From Myotis daubentonii (Eukaryota; Chordata; Mammalia; Chiroptera; Vespertilionidae): a stretch of DNA of 64,000 bases. A program made the position numbers and the translations under genes. The stretch covers positions 32,329,358-32,393,357 of the forward strand of contig NC_081841.1 in assembly GCF_963259705.1 (NCBI RefSeq). The letters are read 5' to 3'. The notes under the pieces were generated by a model. The model did not search any database and was not told the origin of the DNA. It worked only from the letters and a program-made list of their open reading frames with translations. Positions within the stretch are counted from its first letter, which is position 1, and every line of letters begins with the position of its first letter. Below, piece by piece: positions 1 to 17,381 of the stretch.

Positions 1-108
1 CTCCCCCATGGCACACAGGCTCCAATGGCAGCAAGGCTGGCAGTGGGCAGGTGGGCGGGGCATGCACGGGTGGGTGGGGCCGCGAGATTTCACGTGCTGG
101 GCTTCTAG
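1..108 (+). mobile_element. HeliBat-type Helitron, 3' end (truncated by window)
   Basis: A GC-rich body is followed by a terminal hairpin (TTTCACGTGCTGGGCTT) and the CTAG 3' end at 105-108, with T as the next base. This is the Helitron terminus seen many times in the window. The 5' part is off the left edge. Confidence 0.75.
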
Positions 109-782
109 TGTTGTAATATGGCCCCGAGATGCTTTATACAACATTACAGTTTGAGAAACCCTACTCTAGAAGAGTAGTTTGCAAACTTTCTTCAGTATGG
201 TCTGCTTAGGCTGGGCACAAAACTCATTGGTGCTCCCATCCCTCCTGCTCTAACTTTTCAGACCAATGTCACAGGATTAGAAGCAAAAGGAAAAAATCAA
301 AGAAAACAATAACAAGATTGGAAAAATCCTCCTATAAATAAAACAGTACACTAAAAAAATTCTGTGAAGCTGCAAAAGAAGTGTTCCTTTTAGCATTCTA
401 GAATGGGACAAACTGGCTTGGCACAGGCAGCATCAACCACAGGGAAAATATTGCCTTTAATAGGAGACTAGAAATTATGTATTTGAAACAATGGTTTCTT
501 TTAAATTTTTTTTTTCATTTGAGCTTGTAGTCAAGTTAATTGCCTCCAGATAGGACGAGCTAGTTTGATTTTCTGACAGACTAATAAAATGAAGAAAAGT
601 AAATTTAATTCAGTCTGTTGCCCATGACCTTTAAACCCTTTATGTTTACATGCCATAGAAACTATTTCCTCTCATGTTTTCAACATAAAGGTAGATAAAA
701 ATTCATTGGGGCAATCTATTAGCTTCCAAATTGTATTTGCAGGGAACTAAAAGAGATAATTGGTTAAGAAGAGCTCCAGCTG

Positions 783-1126
783 AATAATATTCCATTGTAT
801 GTAAATGCCACATTTTGTTTGTTTATTCATCCATTCATGGTCACCTGGGTTGCTTCCACTTTTTGGCTATTATAAATAGTGCTGTTATGAACACGGGTGT
901 ACAAATATCTATTCAAGCTCCTACTTTCAATTCTTTTGGGTATATACCCAGAAGTGGAATTGCCGCACTATATGATAATCCTATGTTTAATTTTTTTTTT
1001 TTTTGAGGAACTGCCATACTGTTTTCCATGGTGGCTGCACCATGGTTCTGGAATTCTTGACTCACTTAAACATAGTGATATGACAATATGGATGAACCTT
1101 GAAGACACTATGCTAAGGTAAATAAG

Positions 1127-1172
<46 letters not shown>

Positions 1173-1460
1173 ATACACACAAGTGTATAATTCCATTTAT
1201 ATGAGATACTTAGAATAGTCAAGCTCATAGAGACAGAAATCAATGGTGGTTACCAGGGACTGGGAGGAGAGGTAAATGGAAAGTTATTATTTAATGGGTA
1301 TAGAGTTTTGATTTGAGAAGGTAAAAAATTTCTGGAGACGGATTGAGGTGATGGTTGCACAACAGTATAAATGTACTTATTGTCACAACAGTACACTTAA
1401 AATGGTTTAAATGGAAAATATACATATGTATTTCACTACAATTAAAAAAAATTTCAGAGC
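783..1460. mobile_element. L1 3' end with 5' inversion
   Basis: 783-1050 is antisense L1 ORF2 C-terminal sequence (the ATATACCCAGAAGTGGAAT region). About 1056-1460 is sense L1 ending in an A-rich tail, including GGTGGTTACCAGGGACTGGG. The switch of strand within one copy is the twin-priming pattern. A (CA)n tract sits inside the sense part. Confidence 0.8.
1129..1168. repeat. (CA)n microsatellite, about 20 units
   Basis: An uninterrupted CA run within the L1 fragment. Confidence 0.95.
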
Positions 1461-1599
1461 CCAAAAAGAAAAAGAGCTTTGATTTGTGTACTCTTTTTGA
1501 GTCATTGCAGCAAAGCCTGGCCATACAGACTTTTTAAAAAAGTATTAGAAATGCCTTATGCAATGGCATTTTATTCACTCTAATGGCAGTTGTTACTTC

Positions 1600-1790
1600 T
1601 TTACTTTTTTTCATCAAGGAATAATAGACTATAATATTGCATTAGTTTCAGATGTATAACATGATTATTTGATATTTGTATATATTTCAAAATAACTATA
1701 CATCTAGTTACATCTATCAACATACACACATACAAATTTTTTTCTTGAGATGAGAACTTTTAAGAACTATCTTAAAAGTAGTAGTAAAAG
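1600..1790 (+). mobile_element. Old L1 3'UTR fragment
   Basis: Text such as AGTTTCAGATGTATAACATG and TTTTTTTCTTGAGATGAGAA matches the 3' end of old mammalian L1M families in sense orientation. Confidence 0.55.
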
Positions 1791-3059
1791 ACCTTCTTTC
1801 CTCTTATAGATTTTGTCATTCTATTCTTAAGTTTTGAAGAGACTGGATTTTAAGGATTAGTCTTTCATCAATCAAAAGACTACCTCAAACAATCTCACCC
1901 TCTGTCTTCTCACACAAAGGAAAGTACAGGGCCAGCCCAGTTTATTTGCCTTGGTAACTCTAAGTCCAGCAGCTCCTTGCACATACTACTAGATGAATGT
2001 TTGTTGAATAAATCAAAGAAGGAGTAAATCCATAGTTCAGACATTTAAGTAAAGTTGGTTGATTCAATTCTCCATTTCACTTCTCCAGTACCCATATAAA
2101 TCTTACTGAAGCTTTTATGGAATTAATGAGCCTCATTCTTGCTGAACATCAAGAAACAATGGTCTCTGAGCATAACTGGGGCAGGGGAGAACTTCATAAC
2201 ACCCAACTTCGCAACTCCAATTACAATGAACAATTGTCTATCTCTCCAATGTCAAAGGTATAACATAGTAATTCCTCAAGAAATGTCTGGTGAATGAATA
2301 AATGGGTAATACAACAAGCATTTCCTGTTCATATGAGGCCTTTCAGAAATCAGAGGCAAAACAATGATGAAAAATGCATGAATCCTGACCAAGGGTGAAG
2401 TAATTTCCACCATGCTGCCAGGATTATATTTTAAAAATCCAAATCTGTTCAGACAATTCTCTCTTTAAAATAACAAATGACACCCCTAGCTTTTCAGCAT
2501 CCTTAGGATCATCTACAAGCTAATCAGGATTTTATTCTCCAGCTTCATCCCCTAACTCCATATCAGATCCTTTCTCCAACTACAGTCAACTACTTTCATC
2601 CCCTGAATGGACTGAGATCTCACCTACGTATTCACCCTTTCCCCTTGCATACATTGCTCCCTCACATAGAACATGTTTTCCCCTTTCCTTCAAATAACTG
2701 AGTCCTACTAATACTTTAAGATCCTATGAAGGATTCAACGCCTCCTTTAAACCTTTACTGGACAGACTATCTGCCTTGTCTCTTGATGAGCTTCAATGAT
2801 CCCAGATATAGGCCAATTGGAATTCTGTATAGAGCCCTATAATAGCATAAGGTATTGTACTGTCATTGGGTTCCTCTCCTGTTCTCTCCAATTAGACTGT
2901 GGACTTCCTATGGATTTATCACTACCTTTCCTCTTTGCAATCCCCAGTGCAATGTCCTTAAAGTGCTAACAAGTGCATGTAGACCTACAGTGATATCTCT
3001 CTGAGGTATGGAATGGAGATTAGTAAAATGGTGGTAAATTAGTAAAATGGGGATTTTTT

Positions 3060-3255
3060 AAATGCTTAAAATATTTAGGCAATGTGCTGGGTACTTTGCA
3101 TGCATTATTTCATTCTCTCAATTGCCAGAAACAGGACCTATTAGTGTGCCCATTTGATAACTGAGGAAGCTGAGACATAGAGATACTAACTAATGTGTTT
3201 GAGGTTAAACAATGAGTACTCCATGGCAGTGCTAAGATTTAAAAAGAAGGCATAT
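3060..3255 (+). mobile_element. MIR SINE
   Basis: A conserved MIR core is visible: GTGCTGGGTACTTTGCATGC, the cattatttcattctctcaa section and AACTGAGGAAGCTGAGACA. Confidence 0.7.
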
Positions 3256-4260
3256 TTGAGGCCAACCAATTTGCTATCCTGCCTCCATTATCCTTATAGG
3301 TCAGTATTTTATTAACTTCCCATATATTTAGATAATTTATAAACATACTTAAGGTTTTAATTACACTGCTATCTTCTCACTTTTCAAGTTTCACTTTGAG
3401 TATTTAGATACAACCTGAGTATTGTATACAGGTATCACATTAATTGGGAATAACGTTTTTGTTGCTGGCAGTTATTTTTCTTGTAGGAACTATGACATTT
3501 TTGTAAACAGAGACCAGGTCAAAGTGTACGCCTGCTCTATGACAAATATCAGTAACAATTTACTTGATTGAAGATAATTGCAATAGATGAGCCAAGCACA
3601 CATTCCTTTGGGAGGTACAGGAGAGAAAGGACACGAAGTTATTTTCCAACAAAGCAGAGGATTTGTTTTGCACATTTTCCCCTTGGCAAATAACATCTTT
3701 GGACATAGATGTTGCATTATACATCAAATAACAGCAACCTAAATTCAAATTATTTATGAAGGGTATGACATATCAACTTACATTTTCCTCCAGAAAAGCA
3801 AAACACATAAATTACTTCCTTATAAATAAACCAAAGTGGAGAACTGAGGCGAGCATCCTGAAAAATCACTCTTATTCCAGTATCTTATTTTAGATAATAG
3901 TGACTTTTCTTACTTTTCTTCATATCTCACTCGGTTTTGCAAACTTAGACTTGGACACATCATTCTAAAATGTCCAGAAAACTCAAACGGGAAGGAGAAA
4001 TCCTGAAACATAACTTCCTCTTTCTTCCATTTTATTATATGAGTACATGGGGTCCCACCCAATAAACAACTTGAAGAAATTTTGTCTAAAAGCTAGACAT
4101 TTTTAGAAGAAAGCATAGAACTTTCCCATAGCAAACAAATTTAGCTGGCATGGAAATTTCCTACGGTAGAGACTTTATAAGCCTCTTACATGTACATATA
4201 ACACAAATTAGGAATAGGCTGCACCCCATTCTAACCCAAAGAACTTCTGAACGCATTTAA

Positions 4261-4518
4261 AAATGCAGCGAAGAACTTAGGATTTCCACAGTCCTAAAGA
4301 AGAGGTTTCAAAATCAGCTGACCAAAGTCCCCGATTATAAACAGGCTGTTCAACTCGCTGTGGGCCAACTGGCATCCAAGACCGGTCACGGGTTCCCAGG
4401 CACAGAAGATATGCTGAGCCTAGTCAACAATGGGAAAACACTCAGTTGGGTTCCCAGAACCAGCACACAATGGGAAAAAGCACTGGCCTCCTCTGTGGAC
4501 CGCTCATCTCTGTAGGAC
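4261..4518 (+). other. Unrecognised open stretch, possible old transposon or pseudogene remnant
   Basis: An 85-codon frame without ATG at its start (stop TAA at 4258, stop TAG at 4516) has balanced codon use and reads ...VPDYKQAVQLAVGQLASKTG.... It is richer in GC than the intron around it. I recognise no protein family, and it could be an old DNA-transposon fragment that happens to be open. It is not an ABCC9 exon. Confidence 0.25.
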
Positions 4519-5821
4519 CCACAAATCAACCACGGAAACTCATTCTAGAGAAGCAAGTTTTGTAAGCTGATTCCATTTGGCCTATGGCTTGGAAAAGCTG
4601 GAGCTGAGCCCTGAAAACACACTGGTCTTTACCAAACTGGCAAATGCCTTTTCCCTGGGACATGGGGATGAGAGAGTGCTATGCAGAAATGCACAGGGAA
4701 TATTATCCACCCTCAAAATTACCAGGATTTACTAACGGCAGGATTGTATACTATGAACTCAAGGACACCCACAGATTTTTGTTTGTTTTTTGTTTTCCAT
4801 ATCAATTCTTAACATCCTTTTGGTGTAGCCTCCTGATTTCAGAGGAGTTATTTGGTATAGCTTATCAACTATTTTCTATCTTCACCTGCAGCAGCACAAA
4901 ATCAAATTTCAATTTAAAATGCAACCATGAGAGGGACAGCTATTAAATGGAGAAAATGAAAATAAGGACCAAAATAGCAGACTCTGGCCATTTATCAATT
5001 TTATTGTTTGAACTAGCTTCCCTTCCAGAGCACGGCCTAATTTGGAAGCGGTGCTACAAAAATCAGTCAGTGATCTGTACAAGTGTTTAAGAAGGCAGAA
5101 CAATAAGGAAAAATAATGAGGGCAGATGAGGCCTGAGAGCTGGAACTCTAAACCCAGCTCCAGAATTGGTTACTAATGTCATATCTTACAGGATGGGATT
5201 GAAATCATGTTCGGATACTGTTGTAACCAATCAGAACTTGTTTTAGAATAAATAAGTTATTTTAAAGTTATTTGGTATTGATGTTGTTAAGCCAACATAA
5301 ACTATTGCCTAAAAGTCAAGATTGTGATATTTTAAATATTAAATATTTGTTTTCTTAGTAATACACAGACTTTGGGAAAATTTGCTCATTTTAAAAGACT
5401 TTACAAAAGATGTTCTACATTGCTATCAATGGAAATACCATGCCTTGTCTATTTAAGACCTCAATTTCCAATATTCCTTAATTTTGCAATATCTTGGCAT
5501 TTTTTTCAAAGGCCTAATATAAATAAAATAACTTTTTATGAAACATGCTGATGTTTTATAAAGTTTATAGGACCTTATAGCAAAAAGAAAACAATGATTT
5601 GAAGACTGCCTTGTGTACAATGAGGATTCATATATGATAGACTATGGCACATACAGTGTCATATAACATATATGGTTTGGTAACATATTTATTATATAAT
5701 ACAAGTAAAAATGGTGGGGAAATAATCATTATCATATTGCACCTATTTTTATAGTTTTGCATTGTGAGAAATTGTGAGTCTGAGACAAAGTTACACTGGT
5801 TAGAAATACTACAAAAGCATA

Positions 5822-6045
5822 TCTCTTATATAAAAGGCCCGTGGCCATAACGCCGTCACATCGTCATGACCAAATGCACAGCAGCTCTCGGGGCAGGCAG
5901 GGTGGGGTGCGAGCTACTAGCAGCCGAGACCTAAGAGTGGTGGAGGGCGGGGCAGTGAGCTACTAACAGCAATGGGCCGGGTGGCCAGCTGAGGCGAGCG
6001 GAAGCTAGCAACTTGAGCACGATTTCGTGCGCGCTGGGCCTCTAG
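5822..6045 (+). mobile_element. Short HeliBat-type Helitron
   Basis: It begins TCTCTTATATAAAAGGCC after an A and ends with the ACGATTTCGTGC hairpin region, then GGGCCTCTAG followed by T. This is the canonical TC...CTAG structure in an A|T target. About 224 bp with no coding content. Confidence 0.85.
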
Positions 6046-6569
6046 TTTAAAATGAACATAATACTGAGTAGTTTTATCAAGCCTTTCCATTTGCAGAGAC
6101 TGTGAGCCTAGGATTTATTTTTTTTGAGATTATGAGGTGATGTGTTAATGTTGGTGAAAACATAAGCTGATCCAGCTTCACTGGAAAACATGACGATACT
6201 CATAAAAAAAATCTTAAAATATGTACACCTTTGACCTACTACTCTTTCAATGGAAAACAACATAGCTGCATTCATCAAGGACCTTAAAAGTGTACATGCT
6301 ATTAGAACTAGTATTCCGAATTATAGAAATCTAACTTAAGAAAATAATCAGACAAAAGTTTAAAGGTAAATAAAGTATTTACTTCAATGTTATAAATATT
6401 ATTTATATTAGGGAGAGAACAAAATATTCTAAATGTCCAATAAAAAGGTAGTCATGAAATAAATTATAACACTTCCAAACAATGGAATAACACATAATCA
6501 GTAAACATCATGTGTTATGACCTAAATGAGGGAGAAAATAATAAAAACAGTAAGTAAAACAGGAGTCAA

Positions 6570-7787
6570 AAGCTACACTTTTTTAAGAGTGGTGAGAGTG
6601 GACATCCTTGCCTTGTTCCTGATTTTGGAGAAAAAGCTTTCAGCTTATCATCATTGAGTATGATGTTAGTTAAGGGTTTATTATCATAGATGGCCTTTTA
6701 TATGTTGAGGTATTGTCCTTTTATTCCAATCTTATTGAGTGGTTTAATCATAAATGAATGTTGTATCTTATCAAATGTTTTTTCCTGCATCTATTGATAA
6801 GCCCATATGATGTTTATCTTTTCTTTTGTTAATGTGGTATATTACATTGATTGATTTCCATATGTTGAACCATCCTTGTGCCCTGGAATGAACCCCCTTG
6901 ATTATGAGGTATTATTTTTTGGATATACTGTTTTATTCAATTTGCTATTATTTTGTTTAGAATTTTTGCATCTGTATTTATCAGAGATATTGGTCTGTAG
7001 CTTTCTTTCTTTGTGTTATCTCTGCCAGGTTTTGGTATCAGGGTTATATTGGCCTTATAGAATGTGTTAGGAAGTATTGCCTCTTCATCAATTTTTTGGA
7101 AGAGTGTGAGAAGGGTAGGTTTTAAATCTTCTTTGAATGTTTGGTAGAATTCACTGGTGAAACCTTCTGGTCCTGGACTTTTGTTTTTTGGGAGGTTTGG
7201 GAAGTTTGTTTCAATTTTCTCACTGCTGATTGGTCTGTTTAGATTTTCCAATTCTTCATTATTTTGTCTAGGAAGGTTATATTTCTAGGAACTTATCCAT
7301 GTCTTCTAGGTGATTGAATTCGGTGACATAAAGTTTTTCATACTATTCTAATATGAACCTTTGTATATCTATGATGTCTGTGGTGACTTCTCCTCTCTCA
7401 TTTCTGATTTTGTTTACAAAATCGGGGGTATTCAGCCATCTGAAAGGATGAAATAGTGCCATTTGCAACAACACAGATGGACCACGAGAACATTATGCTA
7501 AATAAGTCAGTCAGAAAAAAACTAAGAGCCATATGATTTCACTCAGATGTGGGATATAAAACTGAAACTTGTGAACACAAACAGCAGTGTGGTGGTTGCC
7601 AGAGGGAATGGGTGGGGGGAGAAAGGAGTCCTAATATAAGGGGAGAGGAGATTTGACTTTGGGTGGTGGGCACATAGTGCAATATACAGATTTTCTAACA
7701 TAGAAACCCACACCTGAAGCCTATATGTTCATGTTGACCAGTGTCACCTAATTAATCTAATAAATAAATATTTTAAAAATAAAAAAA
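6570..7787. mobile_element. L1 with 5' inversion (ORF2 RT fragment plus 3' end)
   Basis: 6570-7424 is antisense L1 ORF2 and contains an open minus-strand segment (7251-6937) with [10 protein letters not shown] and SYRPISLIN, typical of the RT domain. 7425-7787 is the sense bat L1 3' end (GGATGAAATAGTGCCATTTG ... AATCTAATAAATAAA) with an A-rich tail. The copy is dead: it is truncated and inverted. Confidence 0.88.
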
Positions 7788-7995
7788 GATTTTTACATTG
7801 ATGTTTAGACAGAGAGGAAGGGAGACGGGGAGAGAGAAAGAAACACATCAAAGTGAGAGCGAAATATCAATTGGCTGCCTCCTGCATGCCCCCTATTGGG
7901 GATCGAGCTTGACATGTGCCTTAACAGGGACTCAAACCAGCAACCTTCTGGTGCACGGGACGATGCCCAACCACCTGAGCCACACTGGCCGGGGT
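7788..7995 (-). mobile_element. Ves SINE
   Basis: A tRNA-derived bat SINE in reverse: its head reads CCGGCCAGTGTGGCTCAGG on the minus strand, followed by box-B-like GGTTGCTGGTTTGAGTCCC-type sequence and a CT-rich tail (GAGAGAGAAAG on the plus strand). It lies in the tail of the preceding L1. Confidence 0.9.
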
Positions 7996-8166
7996 TGGAA
8001 TAATTATATTTATATTAAGTACTGGAAGGTAGCATATCAAAATTTTGACAATAGCTATCTCTGGACAGTGATTTTACTGTTGTATTTATACTATCTCGAA
8101 TTTACTACCATGAGTGTATATTTTTTTTATAACCAAGCAAAGAATTCCAGACATTGCAATGCATAC

Positions 8167-8309
8167 CTTATGATGGCTTTCACTGCAAATCTGACCACTG
8201 TGGAGAGCAGGAACAGCGGAGTGACCAGGATATGAAAGAGAGACAGCGAAGCAAAGGCCTCTGCAGGTTGTAGAAGTTTCTTGCTGGTGTATGCGTGGGT
8301 CACAAATGT
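8167..8309 (-). CDS. ABCC9: ABCC9 exon 13: residues 553-599, TMD1
   Basis: 143 bases, acceptor CTTTCACAG|ACA, donor ATAAG|GTATGC. It encodes [20 protein letters not shown] and the last TMD1 helix region ([18 protein letters not shown]), ending KAII plus two bases of the next codon. The extracellular TSKKLLQ differs from the human loop as remembered (SGNNLK). It is the last ABCC9 exon in the window. Confidence 0.95.
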
Positions 8310-9236
8310 CTGTGAAAGAAGGGATTTCTTCAGAGAAAGCTGGAGAAGATTCCACAAATGCTTCCATTCAGTTTCACAAACCTAACCTATTCTTCTATGC
8401 CAGTATGTCTATTGCAACTATGAAAACAATTACTTCATCCAAATTACTCCTTAAGAAAAATAATAGTTGTTATTGGTAGAACACTAATGGCCTCATTCAT
8501 TCTAACAGCAACCCTGCGAGAAGGGTAAAACAGATTCTGTTTACAGATTGGATAACTGACTTCTGTTAAATTACTGAGTTGGGAGAAGAACAGGGAGGAG
8601 AAACCAGGGCTCTTAAGAACCATCCAGGATCTTTGCAACCAACACTAGATTTTCTAGGAGAAGAAGAGAACATCCCAGGGTTTTCCGGTCCTTATTGTGG
8701 ACTTTTACTAAAACTGCCAGCATTAGTGTCCAATGTAGGCACACGTACATTTCTAAATAGGACCCGAGCTCCCGGGTTTGTAATTTAAGTTTGAAATATA
8801 ATGTAACTATTTGGCATTTTCTGGTTGTTGAAATAACACCATCCTGTTATAAGAATGTCCAGAAACCAGCTCAGGGAGATCAGAACAGTTAGTTCTCATA
8901 CTGATAAAATTGCTCCCAGAGCTCATTTGGCAATGTCCCGGGATATTTTTGATTGTCAGGGCTTGGGTGTAGAGGATCCTAATGGCAATTAGATAGAAGC
9001 CACGAATGCTGCTAAACATCCTTAAATGGGCCCTTACAACAAAGAATGATGTGAGTCGAAATGTCATTAGTGCTACAGTTGAGAAACCTTGGATTAGAAC
9101 TATTGCAATGGAGACGGCAAAGAAAATAACTGGTATAGGTGAGGTAATATTAACTCCCACCCACACATTCTTGTTTATAAATCATTTCTAAACACTGACT
9201 TTGCTCCATGTTTAAAAGGAAGGAAAAGTGTCTTAC
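8310..9236 (-). other. ABCC9: ABCC9 intron 12
   Basis: Contains a degraded MIR at about 8478-8606 (TGGATAACTGACTTCTGTTA region). Nothing else was recognised. Confidence 0.6.
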
Positions 9237-9277
9237 AGCAAGAACAGCTGCTATAGGAATTGCTGCATTCATGAAGA
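9237..9277 (-). CDS. ABCC9: ABCC9 exon 12: residues 539-552, TMD1 (small exon)
   Basis: A 41-base exon with acceptor TTTCCACAG|TC and donor CTTGCT|GTAAGA. It encodes IFMNAAIPIAAVLA, part of a TMD1 helix. The phases (1 in, 0 out) fit exons 11 and 13 exactly, which confirms so short an exon. Confidence 0.93.
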
Positions 9278-10618
9278 CTGTGGAAAGAAATAAAATACAT
9301 TAGATTCATTGAACTGTGAACATTTTCAGTAAGCTTAATTAATAATCTATTTATCACTTTAACTTTCCTTGAAGACAAAAAGGAAAAATTCATTAAATAA
9401 CATCTTGTCTGGAGTCCACAAACATTTTCCAATTGGTATTTCCTTGTTTGCAGTTGTATGAGTTCCTACACATTACTCTTAACCAGAAAATGTTTTCTTT
9501 TTTTATTGAAAATTTATTTTTTGTGAAATGTTACAAACAGAAAAATTCATAAAAATAATCCTTTAATGATGCAAATTATTAGAATTTAATAAATGTAATA
9601 TTTACAAACAATATTTTGTTTGTTCTCCAAAACTAACATAAATATGTGAAAATTGGGTTATTATACAGATTAAAAACAAGAATTTGACATCACTCCAAGT
9701 TCTCCAGCAGTGATATTAATTTTCACTCATAGACCTTTTGCTTAAATTAACTTCATATCCTAGACTCCCTGCTTGTTTAAATATCTCTTCAGGAATATAT
9801 TGTACTATCATTTGATAACCATGATATACATAACTAAAACTAGGGAAATTCATATCTTAGGTTTAAATACTAGCATTTGGAAGTAGTAATAAAAATAAAA
9901 AGCCAAGTTAATGATTTATAATTATATTTTCTATAAACTATAGCACTTTAAGGACTGAGGACCAAAAGATTAAATCAATTGTTGTTAGAAACAGGCAATG
10001 GCAGAGCGCGAACTAGAACCTAGTATTCTTGGCACTCAGGAGAGTGTCCACCCAAAAATTATCATTGGCTTTCCTGACCTGATCTCATGAACCATCCTTA
10101 CCACTGTACACAGAATCAGCTTGTGCTTTTGCAGGTCCACACATGACTTAGTTCAAGCTCTTAACCACCCAGAACATAGTACTTAACCAAATCATAAAAC
10201 TTGGAAGTGGTCTAACTGGAACTTTCCACCACTGACTCATGAATTCCTACTCCCTATCATGAATGCATCATCATACATTTTTACCTACATGACTTCTTAT
10301 TTTTCTCTTCTATTATGATCTCTTCTGTCCCCTCTCTTTTTATATCTGACTTTCAAAAACCAACTCAAATCTCATGCCTGGAGACAAATTGGGTTAACAA
10401 CCCACCTCTGCTTTATAGTAGCTAGATGATTTGGAGAAAGTTCAAGTTACCTAAGCTCTATTCAACTCAACCTTTAAACTTCTAAAGTGGAGTTAATAGT
10501 GGAATCTAAATCTTTGGCTGTTGTGATGATTAAATGAGATGATATATGCAAAGCCATGTATGGAAATAATTGGTTGAGTGTCTGAATATATTTTTGTTGT
10601 TGCTATTATTACTAATAG

Positions 10619-10652
10619 TAGTGGTGATGGTGGTAGTGGTGGTGGTGGTGGT
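10619..10652. repeat. (GGT)n-like simple repeat
   Basis: A run of GGT/GGTGAT/AGTGGT triplets. Confidence 0.85.
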
Positions 10653-10772
10653 AATAGTTTCATCATCATCCTGATTATTATTTCTGGCTGCATCCATGCT
10701 CCTATGAGAATTTCAGTCCACTGCAGAGAGGAACATATTGTGGGGGCTACCAGTTTAGTGTACTATTATACA

Positions 10773-11306
10773 CTAGAGGCCCAATGCATGAAATTCATGC
10801 ATGGAGGGGGGCCCTCAGTCCAGCCTGCACCCTCTTCAATCCAGGACCCCTCGGGGGATGTCTGACTGCCGGTTTAGGGTCTAAACCGGCAGTCAGACAT
10901 CTCTCTCACAGTCCTGGACTGCTGGCTCCTAATCGCTCACCTGCCTGCCTGCCTCATCGCCCCTAACTGCCCCCCTGCCAGCCTAATCGCTCCCAACTGC
11001 CCCCCTGCCAGCCTGGTTGCCCCTCATGGCCCCCCCGCCAGCCTGGTCACCCCACTCAGCCTGCTTGTCCAGTCGTTTGGTCATCCCTCACTAACCCCCC
11101 TGCCAGCCTAGTTGCCCCCACGCAGCCTGCTGCTCAGTCATTTGGTCATCTCTCACTAACACCCCTGCCGACCTGGTTGCCCCACACAGCCTGCTTGTTC
11201 AGTCATTTGGTGGTCCCTCACTAGCCCTCCTGCCGGTCTGGTCATACGCAGTCATCTTGTGAGGGGGTGAGGGTTAATTTGCATATTACCTCTTTATTAT
11301 ATAGTA
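10773..11306 (-). mobile_element. HeliBat-type Helitron with internal tandem repeats
   Basis: Read on the minus strand it starts near TACTATATAATAAAGAGG (the TC start mutated to TA) and continues into GTAATATGCAAATTAACC. It ends with ATGCATGAATTTCATGCATT and GGGCCTCTAG at 10773, with T next. Its interior has imperfect repeats of about 60 bp built from CCTGCCAGCCTGGTTGCCCC and TCATTTGGTCATC. Confidence 0.88.
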
Positions 11307-12079
11307 TGTAAATGGATAATCAATCATTCTACCTTCTAGAATTTTGATATCATATTAGTAGCAGTACACAACTGGAAGACAAATCTCATTCCCATTTCCT
11401 TTTTAAAGCATTTGGGCTAGAATAAATGAGCTACATATACCAAATATTTCCTCTAAATCCATTTCACAAAAGAAGTATTTATAATCTTTAAAAAATAGTT
11501 TAGAATTCAAGAGGAAACCATATATAAAACTCCCAAACTTTAAGATGTTAAAATTCTTGGGAACAATAGAGATGAGCAAAGCTGACACACAAACCAAATC
11601 AAATATTAGTGGGAGTATTTTGGTTAAGTTCATAAGAATTGTACTAACATAAACTCATTATTCTTGAGAGTACTCAGTGTCACTCCTTCACAAAAACAAC
11701 AATATTTTGTAACAATTATTTTTTAAAAATTAGAGTTGAGAATGAAAGTATTTTATATTTAAATATAAAAATATTTTATATTTGAAAATGTATTGAAAAA
11801 GATATATTGTTGATATAGTTTGGCTTCTTTCACTTGAAAATGTTGACTTTTTTCCTCCTCAATTTTCAAAAATGGCATTTCAAATATAATCTTTAAGAAA
11901 ATATAGTACCATAAGCTCCAAAGAGACAGGCAAGACAATCATAGGTAATTTTTAAAAGATCTTTGTGAATAAGAAAACAATAATAAATACAGTCAAATGA
12001 ATTCATATACATAAATTTTTACTGAAAATACAATCTATCCCAATGTAACTGATAAGAGGGTTTCAATGACTTTTACTAC

Positions 12080-12440
12080 TACCAACACCATCCTCATTTT
12101 ACAGATGGAGGATTTCAGGTGTAAAGTAACAAGGCAAAGGCCCATAACTTGTAAAGAATCGAATTCAGCCCTAGCTGGTTTGGCTCAGTGGCTAGAGCAT
12201 CAGCCTGCGGACTGGGGTGTCCCAGGTTCGATTCCAGTCAGGGGCATGTACCTTGGTTGCAGGCACATCCCAGTGGGGAGTGTGCAGGAGGCAGCTGATC
12301 AATGTTTCTCTCTCATCCGATGTTTCTAACTCTCTATCCCTCTCCCTTCCTTTCTGTAAAAAATCAATAAAATATATTTTAAAAAAAAAAGAATCGAATT
12401 CAGGTCTACTTGACTATAAGCCTGTGCTCTCCCTACTCTT
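12080..12440 (+). mobile_element. MIR SINE interrupted by a Ves SINE
   Basis: CCTCATTTTACAGATGGAGG and the following MIR sequence stop at 12168 and resume at about 12404 (TCTACTTGACTATAAGCCTG). The Ves element sits between. Confidence 0.7.
12169..12387 (+). mobile_element. Ves SINE with target duplication
   Basis: Starts CCCTAGCTGGTTTGGCTCAG, has the B-box GGTTCGATTCC and ends AATCAATAAAATATATT plus an A tail. AAAGAATCGAATTCAG at 12153-12168 is repeated at about 12388-12403. Confidence 0.95.
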
Positions 12441-12526
12441 TAATTTATGTGGTCAGTGGCTATTGGACAGTACATATGTAGAAAATAAATGGGCTTCCTC
12501 TGATGACTAGAATGTCTCAATGATCA

Positions 12527-17308
<4,782 letters not shown>

Positions 17309-17381
17309 CTAAAAGAAAAAAGACATAAATTAAAATGAGTCTTTTCATATACCAGTTCTACAGTTTGCATTTATTAAATGA

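Larger units (their letters stand above)
1..8166 (-). other. ABCC9: ABCC9 intron 13 (partial)
   Basis: It holds the Helitron, L1, MIR and Ves elements listed separately. In 109-770, 1800-3050, 3260-4230, 4560-5820 and 6046-6560 I see only AT-rich sequence with no gene, exon or clear repeat. Exon 14 was looked for on the minus strand and not found. Confidence 0.8.

Noticed and set aside
1..8166. ABCC9 exon 14 and later exons
   Set aside because: Minus-strand translation showed no VQKLNEF-like or NBD1 Walker A sequence after an acceptor. The intron runs off the window.
9470..9700. Possible old LINE or DNA element (TTTTATTGAAAATTTATT text)
   Set aside because: Too AT-rich and diverged to assign to any family.
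12169..12387. tRNA gene (A and B boxes)
   Set aside because: The tRNA-like head belongs to a Ves SINE with an A-rich tail and target duplication. The same applies to the other Ves copies.
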